64,000 nt of DNA from Bedellia somnulentella. Taxonomy: Eukaryota; Arthropoda; Insecta; Lepidoptera; Bedelliidae. The translations under genes were made by a program, and so were the position numbers. Below the pieces are notes generated by a model that searched no databases, was not told where the DNA came from, and saw only the letters and a program-made list of their open reading frames with translations. The stretch is taken from NCBI GenBank assembly GCA_963576735.1, contig OY755177.1, forward strand, positions 5,208,001 through 5,272,000, in the 5' to 3' direction. Below, in pieces: positions 34,299-44,755 of the stretch (position 1 is the stretch's first letter; every line of letters begins with the position of its first letter).

Positions 34299-36376
34299 GT
34301 AAAAAAGAAACGAAAATATAAATTTAAATATAAAATAACTAATGCAGGCCATATGGCCTAGTAAAATGACAATACGATATGACAACGGAGATAATTCGCC
34401 GGCCACAATACAACGCCCCGTAGTTTAAATTACATTAACTCATTATTCAAGGATTACTGTGTCGGATTGCATCAACTGCATGGGGATCGAGTGTCAATAG
34501 CGTTAATTATTATTTTACAATGCACTGCGAACTGTTGCGTTGCACGTGCACTTTATTGCTTGTCGAGATTTTGACCTAATTTTGGAAAGCTAAGCGTTTA
34601 TACCTATAAACTTATATGGTAGCCCACTACTTATAAAGTTTATACACATCTACTCTCGTGGAAGTCGTGTGCAGTTACTTCAATATTTGGATTTTAAAGT
34701 TTTGAACCTTTCTTAAAAGTACTAAATATTTTATTCACAACATCCACTATACCGCTTCATAGCTGTAAATGCTGTAAATTAAATATTATGCACGCATGAG
34801 ATTTAATTATACTATTATGAAGCAATCGTGTTTTTTTAGTACTATTTTTATTAGTCATTTTTTTATTAGTATATATTTTGTTGTATATACAATAATTGAT
34901 TGTTAAAATCAAAAAAGTGGTAATTATATTTTTAAATAAATTATTATTAAGTTACACGGATACAACACATAAACACCATCTATCTTAACAAAATTATGTA
35001 ACTTTAATCAAGCAGCCACTAAGCAGGTTTTATTAATAAATTAACTAAGCCACTTTAAACGCATTAGGAAGTCATTCAAATGAAATACTCCTATAATCAC
35101 CCGATTCGTCACCGAAGGAAATTAACTAGTCTGTTAGTTAATTAACTTAATAAAACTGAACCGGGCGATTGTTTAAATGTTTGAGCGTAATTAGTACACA
35201 ACTTGGTGCAGGTAGGGATGGAATTAATTTCAATATTCAGAGCGTTTCGCGCCCCTAAAGATATAATGGGGGTTGAAGCTCGCCTCGCCAGCTGTCGTTT
35301 TATTGTATAAAAATAATAAAATACAAAGTGATAGTTGCGTAGCGAATATACAATAGCATTTGTTGATGGCATCAGTATCAGCTGCTCTGCTTGATGTTAC
35401 AATGATTTCGAGTGATGTTCGCGTCTGGCCATGTGGTCCGCTATATGCTGTCCGATTTGTAATTGCAATTATTTTCTATTATTGGTGGAACAGAGCATAA
35501 TTTTCTATAGAAAGTTTATCGTTTCACAGGAATAGGATTATATATGACTTGCATGTTTTGATAATAATGTTACACGAAAATAAAACCAGAATAATAATTA
35601 TTAGTAACAAACCACAAATTAGCTTTCAAAATAATTAAAGGAATTAACAACAACTTATCTAAATGAAAGGGTAGGCTAAATTTGCGTGACTTGATGACCC
35701 ATATAATTGCATTAATTCAAGCAGTAAACCACTCAATCTGCGGTTTTTTGGCACTCCCTTTCTCTATTATTTAGAGGGGAGATAAAACCAAAAAAGGAAT
35801 CACAAACCATATGGGCAAACAATTACTATAAAAAATAAATGCCATCTGTTTACAATACAAGTCTAGTATAGAAGCTGTTTCGTAAATATGAATACGGGTT
35901 TCGGTGAACTATCAAATCTTCATTCGCGCGAATCGGGGATTGAAGTGGAAACTTTTTCAATCATAAGTTGAATTCAATAAGGCCACCTTCCCTTATGCCC
36001 TCGGCGACAAATCGTCTTCAAACACGTACAGATCCGTTCGTCTTAGCCGCTATCTATAAGGGTGTGATGTTTATTTTCCGGGTGGTTAACTCGCCAGTTA
36101 ATACTTATATTTAGACACGCTCGTGGGTCTGTTCAATTTTATTGCCGACGAAAATAAGACGAGCGATTGACATAACTTAACCGACAGATTACAAGTAGGG
36201 AACATTTATAGATTACTTTGTAGTGAGCTTGTGAACTTTTCAACGTAAGCCAGTCATGATCGGAATGACAATCTCGGTTAAGTGCCGCGCCAGGTTAACC
36301 AGACAACTTTCGAAAAGCAGCGAGCCGTGATTTGTTTTGTTTCATGTCACACACTAATAAGGAACACTTCTGCACT
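34299..36376. other. Long stretch without a recognised gene
   Basis: No conserved domain or repeat was recognised. Confidence 0.3.
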
Positions 36377-36415
36377 ATGGAACAGAAATATTACACGGAC
36401 GCTCTCTTATTACAG
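36377..36415 (+). CDS. Weak candidate first coding exon
   Basis: An ATG opens 13 codons, MEQKYYTDALLLQ, ending CAG|GTACGG, a plausible splice donor. The DNA upstream (36.18-36.35 kb) is richer in G and C than its surroundings and could be a promoter and 5' leader. There is no family match and no partner exon, so this may be chance. Confidence 0.12.
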
Positions 36416-37410
36416 GTACGGTATTTAATACTGATTTTGAATTAACTATCGTTCTTATTATCCAAGTATATTTTCGATATTATTGTCTATCGATGACAAA
36501 TCGATTTGGATAGGTTCAAATCTTTTTGTTTGGTCTACCTGCATTGTACTGCTTTCCCACGTGAATTTTATGAATATACAGCATGATAACTTCCGCTATA
36601 GAAACACTATAAAGTGGTAGGTATCAAGTTCCTTTGCTTAATTGATGCTCTCCGCCCCTCGATTTCCTTCTTCAGGCAAGTGGAGATATCATTAGTCTTT
36701 ATTACTTTCACCTACTGTAATATCAAACGAATGAATTTGAAAGTATAATGAAAATGTATTAATGAACTTCACCTGTCATTTCTTCACGGTTTCCTAAATA
36801 TCTTACCATACCCGTCCTACTTCATAATGCCGTAGTAAATAACCAGCAAATCTTATCATTCTTGATTTGATTTATTGCTGATTCCAGTTACAAGAAAAAT
36901 ACCCATGATTACTGTGATCGAACTTTGAGAAAAACAAACTATTAGTCGGGCAGGCCACATCCGCCGAGTTTAATAGCTAGGAACTAACTACAACAATAAA
37001 ATATCACAAACAAACACCACTGCGAAAGTAAGCTTAGAAATACTAAGAGCTTACTTTGCTCATATTTAAAGCTTTTAGATAACAACGTATTATTACACCG
37101 ACATCTCCGCCGCTTAGTCATACTTAGCAACACGGAACATTACATAGATAAATGTTAGTAGGAAACCATCGCTCTTTCCATGTTTTGCCGGTAAAGACAA
37201 TGCCGCGCCTCTTTCATCATTTATTTGACAGAGCACCAATTTGTTTTGTAGAAAAGTAAATGGCTTGGCTAGTGACGTTATTCGAAGCAAATTGTTTGGG
37301 GTAGATAGGTGTGAATAAAACCGTGGCACCATCAATAAGGATATTAAGGCAGAACTATTTGAACTTAAGTTATTTTCTATTTATTTATAGTATAGCAGAA
37401 AATGTTAAAT
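36416..37410. other. No recognised feature
   Basis: A short imperfect hairpin at 37.03-37.06 kb and short open frames only. Confidence 0.35.
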
Positions 37411-37600
37411 ATTACTCATAAATAAAAGATGTTATTAAAGGAAAGAAAAATTTCGACACTGGCGGGGTTCGAACCCGCGACCTTCGGGTATACGCCCCCG
37501 TCGCTCTGCCAACTGAGCTACAGTGTCAGTTGGCATTCAGCGCGAAATTTCTCTATCCTTTGTTTCTTTTTTTTTATTTTTTTTTATACGTTCAAGTAGT
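37411..37600 (-). mobile_element. tRNA-module element, copy B
   Basis: ATTACTCATAAATAAAAGAT and GGAAAGAAAAATTTCGACAC lead into a tRNA-like core, then CAGTTGGCATTCAGCGCGAA and CTCTATCCTTTG. It is nearly identical to copy C 300 bp downstream, including the sequence after the tRNA (AAGTAGTGTTTACGTTTCCT), so the two arose by local duplication. Unlike copy C, it lacks the long outer inverted arm on its right. Confidence 0.7.
37455..37527 (-). tRNA. tRNA-like module in copy B
   Basis: On the minus strand the 73 bases form a 7-bp acceptor (GACACTG/CAGTGTC), a D arm GCTCAGTTGGCAGAGC and a T arm GCGGG TTCGAAC CCCGC, all well paired. The anticodon arm CGGGGGCGTATACCCG gives only a 4-bp stem with an 8-base loop and no U33. 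It is therefore called a tRNA-like pseudogene, despite intact boxes A and B. A search tool might score it as a tRNA. Confidence 0.5.
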
Positions 37601-37695
37601 GTTTACGTTTCCTACCTCCGAATTTTAACTAATTCGGACGGCCACTTGTCTACCTTTTCAGATAGAATGCAAATGTTGAAAACGCCTAACTATCA

Positions 37696-38011
37696 CATAA
37701 TTTAATGTTTCTTGACATGAATTCCTCATGTGGGGATTATTACTCATAAATAAAAGATGTTATTAAAGGAAAGAAAAATTTCGACACTGGCGGGGTTCGA
37801 ACCCGCGACCTTCGGGTATACGCCCCCGTCGCTCTGCTAACTGAGCTACAGTGTCAGTTGGCATTCAGCGCGAAATTTCTCTATCCTTTGTTTCTTTTTT
37901 TTACACGTTCAAGTAGTGTTTACGTTTCCTACATTACGTTTAATAACATCTTTTATTTATGAGTAATAATCCCCACATGAGGAATTCATGTCAAGAAACA
38001 TTAAATTATGT
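37696..38011 (-). mobile_element. tRNA-module element with long inverted arms, copy C
   Basis: A perfect inverted repeat of about 72 bp, 37696-37767 and 37940-38011, begins CATAATTTAATGTTTCTTGA and encloses the tRNA-like module and its spacer. It includes CCTCATGTGGGGATTATTAC, also found in copies A, D and E. The whole unit is about 316 bp and could fold back on itself. Long terminal inverted repeats suggest a MITE, but copies A and E have retroposon-like direct repeats. Confidence 0.75.
37783..37855 (-). tRNA. tRNA-like module in copy C
   Basis: Identical to the copy B module except for one base in the D loop (CTAACTGAGC against CCAACTGAGC). The same sound acceptor, D and T arms and the same defective anticodon arm make it a tRNA-like pseudogene inside a mobile element. 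Confidence 0.5.
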
Positions 38012-38654
38012 TAAATATTCCCTGTTACACGTATATTTTAATAATCATGTGTCGTGACTGAAAGTAATATTTTAACGGGCATGACCTTTAAGGAAAGGGT
38101 GGAAATTTTGATACGGATTAAACGATCAATAAGGTGTCGAATAACGCATAGACACTGATTGGCAAAGCGCGCTCGTATATTTAGTGAAAGAATATTTTTT
38201 ATCAGAGCCATTTATTTCGAAATGGGTTTTAAACGCGTAAGTCGGTAGCCTTCTGAGACGCCATTACAACGGATCTAAAATCTTATGACAACGCGCACGT
38301 GACAAAAGGTTACGTGGTTTGTTTGACGATCGTTTTGAAGTGACGGGGAAGTATCATGTGTCAGCATCACCCAACCAGATTGTTTGTTGATACTGGCACA
38401 TCTGGGTCCACTACTATTTTAAGGACTTTCGAAAGCTAATATAACAATGGAAACAGGAAGGAAGAGGTAGGTGGTTTAATTCATTTTTACAAAAAGACTG
38501 CAGCTAAGCGTTTTTATTGAAATTGAGTGACACTCCAGTAGTGTTTCCATCAGTAGCTACAATTTTATTATCAACTCCTAAATTAGCATACGTATTTTCA
38601 TATCGTTAAGACCACAGAAGTTCGTTAGCAATTTCTTTTCTATATATCTTAAAC
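38012..38654. other. No recognised feature
   Basis: No gene or known repeat was recognised. Confidence 0.35.
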
Positions 38655-38710
38655 TATTTCTAATTCCTTAGCTTTTGTTACCCCGCCTAGGGATTAATAG
38701 CCGTATGTAT
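38655..38710 (+). mobile_element. SINE-like repeat, 3' fragment (copy 12)
   Basis: TTTCTAATTCCTTAGCTTTTG, ACCCCGCCTAGGGATTAATA and GCCGTATGTATGA match the 3' end of the family. It is a strongly 5'-truncated, diverged copy. Confidence 0.65.
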
Positions 38711-38838
38711 GAAAAGTGACGGACAAAAACCAAATTTTATTAACTCTGCATACCTTTCAAACTGCAAACAAGTCGACTCCAAGTTCAAGTTCGTGGTTAG
38801 CGTTTGAATAGGTGTAGGTAGTTATGTTTGTTTTGTAG
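38711..38838. other. No recognised feature
   Basis: Short spacer that includes a possible splice acceptor at its end. Confidence 0.3.
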
Positions 38839-39011
38839 CGTCGGAGCCGTGGGCGCCGCTCATCGCATTCTGCGGCACTTTGAGCGTCTGCGCTCTTATC
38901 TCATTTTTCTATTCAAAACGTTTCAGAGTTAACATTCGACACTGGAATACGTGGTCTTTCATAACTCGTTGGGTACCGGTTTTTCCAGTATTATGGGATC
39001 GGTGGGTGTAA
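38839..39011 (+). CDS. Candidate exon with a transmembrane segment
   Basis: A good acceptor (TATGTTTGTTTTGTAG) is followed by an open frame in phase 1. It reads SEPWAPLIAFCGTLSVCALI, SFFYSKRFRVNIRHWNTW and so on to a stop at 39009. Residues from about PLIAF to SFFYS form a hydrophobic run long enough to cross a membrane, followed by basic KR residues. The start is GC-rich, unlike the AT-rich surroundings. No family was recognised and the 3' border is uncertain: possible donors at CG|GTGGGT, or a terminal exon. No partner exon was found, so it may also be chance. Confidence 0.3.
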
Positions 39012-42000
39012 CAAACTCCATTGTGGTACCATCTCCCAAATTGATCGGATCCGACGGAACGCATTTTTTTGATGCTATTGACTTTGGATAGCGTTTTAAA
39101 ATTGATTATGCTCAGTTCTCAGTTTTGACGGATGAATGACTCTATTAGTGTGTTTGGTTAAACTGATGGGTATACATTTTGTATGTTATCTCGGGTATTA
39201 AGCAGTATTTTAAAAAGAATACGATATTTTCCGCAAATTTGTTTTAATCCTTCCCTCGAGATGATCTTGTTTTTTTAATCGCTTTCTCAAATAAGCCGAC
39301 GAATTTCTGCTGTACTTTCTTTAAGTAGAATAAGGAAGATATAAAAAGTGGTACCCCATAAAAACGACCATCAGCACAGCAAACACATTTATTATTACTA
39401 CCCCGAGAAATAAGCTGGATAAAGGGCTAAAGATAAAAAATATCGGAAGGAAACGAATAATGCTCTGCTAGAGTCGAGACATTATTAGTGTGTGTGCGTA
39501 TATTAAATGTTTTAAGTCGGTTCACACCTTGCCCTTGTGTAGTTTTTTCATTAAAGCTATTTTGGTTGATGAGGGTGGTCCCTGCGTAACGTTGCAATGA
39601 ATTGTTTTACCTCAATCACCGAGAAACTTTTAGGGGAGAGTGTTTGGCTTCGATACAAGTTTCCCCAAACGCTGTTTTGAGTTTAGTACTGTCTAGTAAT
39701 TTGTCTTCAAACAAATAATAAAAATCACGACTTTTACGACCATAAGAAAGTAATCAGTGTTGGAGCTTCAGCTGAGAACAGAAAAACAATTTTAGTGAAT
39801 TTTGTATATTTCATCTCTCAATAAAAACATAGTTGATCCTCAAATTTTCCCTACATAGCTATAGTCACAGCTGTTTACTTTAAAAACTTATTGGCTGAGA
39901 TTAGGAATCAATTACAACATAATTACTAAGCCACTTAGGAAAAGGGGAATAGCCAAAATTTTCAAAAGCCACTTAACACTCCAAGTCATACGCCAATCAG
40001 TTTAAAATAGTCATGAGACACCCAAAAAAGAGATGAAACAGAACAGTTCCTGGCCGATAGTCCGATATACCCAAGGAAAACGATTAATGATATTCCAAGC
40101 CAACAAAACACAGCTTAGACAAGAATAAACACATTTGTCAGTAAACCGTTTTAGAGATTACACGTGGGTGAGTCGGAAGAAGGTTTCGAGTAATAAATAG
40201 TGATTAGAACAATTCCATTGTATAATTCCCGCCTACACGCGACTAGCTGGCAGGTTTAAACACCATTAAATATGAATGATCTAAAATGTAACCAGTGGTT
40301 AGCCGATTCGCAACGAGAAAGTGTTGAAGATGATGCATTCTATAAAACAGTCGGTTTGTAGTCTTTGGAAATAAAGCTTCTTTTATTGATACAAGGCTAC
40401 AACGTTTCGTTGCAATGGTTTAAAATTTTAATATTTAGTGCGATTTATAAATTTTTGGAAACTTATACTTTAAGCTTTGGAAATACTAGTAAAAGTTGGT
40501 GCGATAAGGTTACCAAATCTCCACTTAACAGAGACCTTGATCTTATATTCCATTAACCGCGGTATTTTCGGAAGTCCTATTTGATGCCGACACTGCAGTG
40601 TTTCACATTTTTGGTGGTCCTCATAAACATACATTATTCAGCACATTAAAGTCGACAACCTATGCAATAACGATGTAAAAATGTTTTTTAAGATAGCTAC
40701 TTTACAGAGAACACGAAATTTACGTGACTCGTAAAAGTCACGGTGCCATATACGGATGTTCATTTCGTGTGCACGGAGCAATATTTGTGTCACAGATTAT
40801 AAAACATGCTCGTAACTCTTCATCTGTATGGTAGCGTTATTGTTTTGAGTCACAAAAATGTAATGATAAATGCGATATGTTATGTGCTGTGCTGCGGTAA
40901 AATAAGTTCGAGATTCAGAGTCAACGAGGATTAACTTTTGGCAGTGGAAATGATAGCTAAACAATGCATAGTTAGTAATGAAATTCTAAACCGATTCTAC
41001 AAAGTACTATGCTATACGAAAATATAGCTACGTCTTGGTGAAAGAGTAAAATGTGGTGATAACCAGAACCGGCTTATCTTATTTACGAAATAATCTTGCG
41101 ATAAAGATAACGATTAAGTATTTACAAAGTTTGACCCAAATGTTCAGCAGGTTCTGCAAGGTCGTATAATATGAACAGGACAGTAACTTATCTTATAATA
41201 AAATAATACCAGTAGCATATAAAAAATGAACAGAAAAAAAGAACGATTTTGGAGAAGAAAAATTTAGTGGAGAATACAGCAAACTATCATTTCTTTCTTA
41301 CATTTTCGCATTGAAAATAGTAGTTAGTTACATTTTTTCCAATTTATAATTCAGCCGCTATTAATTCTTCGCATGGGAACTTAACAGTGTTTCTTCCATA
41401 TGAACAACCTAACTTCAATTAAGAATATATTTTGCACGGCGTCTGAGAAAACGTACCATTACTGACACTTCAAGAATGAACAATTACTCAATCAAAAACA
41501 GATAACCATAAAATTTCCTCACGCAACGGTATTTTCTTCAGATATTCATGTTACAAATTGGAAGGGTCAATTTTTCAATCATCTCCAGACAATTGTAATT
41601 CGCCTGCTATGAATTGCAAAGTCAATTTATTGAACAATCAGTTCAATCAATAATAAATTATGTTTCTTAGACTCGTGAAACCAATTACATATCTATAACA
41701 TAGATTGATGTTATCATATTAGAAGCGTGGTAATGCGTTTAGAGATATTAAAATTAGGGCTGCAAAAGGGTTTTAATTTAATCTCTGATGTAGCTTGTAT
41801 TTAAGGTTGCAACATTATATTTTGAATTTCCGAATAAGCAGTGAGGTTTTTAATGAATTTTCCCCTACATTGCTAAGTATCCTACCAATTAACAGACTTG
41901 CCGCTAAATGCGCTGTCTTCCCAGCAACCTATTTAGTTTGGCGGGTTTACTAGAATTTGCATGTGAAAGACATGACATTGTGGTGTACTGGTAAGCCGTG

Positions 42001-42069
42001 GTCGGTGTCTACGAAATAATTTAACTGGACGTAATATTATTCATCATCTCTTATATCTAAACTCTTATA
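39012..42069. other. Long stretch without a recognised gene
   Basis: No conserved domain or repeat was recognised. The 63-codon frame at 40.37-40.56 kb has no recognisable content. Confidence 0.3.
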
Positions 42070-42330
42070 TTTACGCCGTGTATTGCCGATATGGTGATAG
42101 TAACTAATACTTCTACTTCTAAACATCAAACGTCGGGACAAAAATGTTACCAGGTGTACGGAGTACCACGTTTCGCTTGGAAGTGCATTCTTGTGATTTC
42201 TTATTTAGGTATGCACAAATGAGCCAGTTTTCCCACGATGTAATTTTTGCACTGTTTAATGCCTTGCAATAACCACATATTATTATATGACTTTAGCTTA
42301 TATGTCTGAAATTTGTATCGGGAAACGCAA
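42070..42330 (-). mobile_element. Diverged copy of the tRNA-derived SINE body
   Basis: AACTAATACTTCTACTTCTAA, ACCAGGTGTACGGAGTACC, CCAGTTTTCCCACGATG and CAATAACCACATATTAT appear in the same order as in the SINE at 4626-4995. The tRNA-like head is not recognisable. It is an old copy. Confidence 0.4.
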
Positions 42331-44611
42331 ATCATGAGACAGCTAAAATCCCCAGTCCACTTTTAGGTATTTGTACAGCGACGAAGAATAAATGTTTGTG
42401 TTGTTGTAATAAGGAGCGGTGTCAAGTGTCGATGGAGAGAGCAGCATTATGGCTGAGCTCAGAGTATTTGCTTTCTCCGACTCCTGAGATGTACGGAACC
42501 CTACGCCTACGCTTCGTGCTCATTCCATTTCGAACTTCAAGTCCTTGCTTTGATTCATGCAGATGCATTCTTGTCGCATGTTATGGCTATGGGTCGACTT
42601 GTATTTTTTTGTATGTACTTTTATAAAACTTTTGAAGTTTGGAAAGTATTTAAGTGATTAATATAATACATAGTACTTAAATGACAGGAGTCAATGACCT
42701 TATGTAAACTTATATAAGCGACTATCCCCAAAATATTTTAGGCGAAGTTGTAAGCCGTTTTATGTGTATAAGCAATAGTTTTGACTACATGAAACGAATA
42801 TGTATGTCGTTCTTCAAGGGATGTTATTTTCAATTATTCAATTAACTTTAACAGAACAAAAAACAATTTGTAATACTTAAGTTTTGTCAAATACTCAAAG
42901 TATTGTGACAAGTGGTCATAATTATCGTTGAAGAGCATATTAAGTGACTTGTTTTAAATGTAAGACATATTACAAGACCATATTATGGCCTTGTTTATAT
43001 GCAGTATGAGTCTCAATCGCCCACAAACATTTCTATGTCCTATTGTACGTGTTCAAACCCTATTTACATCACAATAAGTCATTTTACTTCGGCGCCGTAC
43101 TGACTATGGTATTCCGCCCTCACAGTATTTCCGCTACTGTTATTGATAAAACATTGTATTGAGAGTGTATACAAATTGTTGGCTTCATCGTAAAATGCTG
43201 AGATTACTACTGTATTCCTGAGCATCTTGGGTTATTAACACAGGTTAACATTAGTTGGAGAAACTATGCCAACCGAAGCAAAGTTATCGATACGAAGCGA
43301 AAATTGGGAAAGAAATATTTATAAAGGTAATAGTCATAGAAAATCAAAATATAATAAATGACTTTAAACAAATAAAACTCGTTGGGAATGCTTACTGAAG
43401 TACGAAAACGTATTGAAGTATAATTACCCTGACTAAATAATAGATAGGATACGGCATACACTGGCATCAAAATACACGCATATTATTTTCCACAATAAAC
43501 AAAACTTGTAGTCAAATTCCTGTACAATTCAGGAAGATTAATTACACCTGAGCTACACGTTTCGGACTGCAATTCATCACAGTTTTCACTGAAATCACTG
43601 GCTTTTAAGAATTTTTGATGGAGTATGATAGCAAACGCAATCTCTGTGACCATTATGTTCCATTGTTACGTAATAATGAATGATATTATGACGCCGCTAT
43701 GCAATAGTTCTTGTGAAGTAGGTCAAAATGTGAGGTCCTAAACGTATAATTAATAGAAGATAAGAGTTGTAAGCGTATGTTTAGGTGTTGTTGAGGACTT
43801 TAATAGTGCACTATATCAAATGATAAGACGTTATTATCATAACAATTGTTAGTTACTTTGCTATCGAATTACTGTGCAATGCGAAATACATGCTTGTACT
43901 GCATATAAAGGCTGTGTAGTGTGTAGTCTCAGATTATTTTCTACCTAAAACTTTATAATTTAAAGAAACTTCAAATTTGAGTAATATTTGTGTCATTACT
44001 AAGAATCGATGGAAATAAATAATGAAAATATACGCAGTAGGTCGGCTGCTCTAAGCTAAAAACAAGTATGTCGATTTTTGAGCGTTTGCTTTTTTTTTAC
44101 ATCGTTGGATTTGTCATAGAAAGACCCTTATTTCTACATTATTAAAACTCAAAATATCTTCTTATTTAAGGCGCTATTGATAAAAATAATAGGGTAAGAC
44201 TATGCTAAAAGCATTTTTATTCTGCATTGGCGTTACTGTAAAGGTCAAGTTAAAAAATATATTAATTTCATTAGGAAACTACATCACATCGGACATATCC
44301 AAAAATCATCAAGATCCGACAATCACTTTAGGAAATATTTTAATTTATAGAAATAAAACGTTTTTTCGCTCTCCTGTAAAATTTGCCAATAACGACATAC
44401 TTGTTTTTAGTTTAACACAGCCGAGGTGGATTGCGAATATCGTTTTAGATCAGAATGATTAAGTTCCACACATCAGAGTGTCTTCATACTTCCTTTTCTA
44501 CGGCGTATAGTAAACGATTCGATAAAACTCGCAACGCCTACTGACCAGTTATAATATAAACCAATTGTACATGTTCTGTCATTTAAATGGCGTAGCAGTA
44601 TTGCAGTTATG
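42331..44611. other. Long stretch without a recognised gene
   Basis: Short open frames at 42.40-42.63, 43.26-43.47 and 44.20-44.46 kb have no recognisable domain. Confidence 0.3.
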
Positions 44612-44755
44612 TGCCATAATTTAAATCTTTTTGTTCATGAAAACCTCATGTGGGGATTATTACTAATAAATAAAGAATAAATAAAGGAAAGAAAAATTTC
44701 GACGCAGGCGGGATTCGAACCCGCGACCTCGGGTATACGGGGGCGTATACCCGAG
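44612..44755 (+). mobile_element. tRNA-module element, hairpin copy D (truncated)
   Basis: The left arm matches the family (TTGTTCATGAAAACCTCATG, GGGGATTATTACTAATAAA, GGAAAGAAAAATTTCGACGC). It is followed by the reverse complement of the tRNA 3' half (GGCGGGATTCGAACCCGCGA). The palindrome CTCGGGTATACGggggCGTATACCCGAG comes next, and the family match then stops abruptly. The tRNA 5' half with box A is missing. Copy E has the same arrangement in full. Confidence 0.7.

Noticed and set aside
43915..43945. CTGTGTAGTGTGTAGTCTC as another SINE-like copy
   Set aside because: Only the first dozen bases resemble the family. Nothing downstream aligns.
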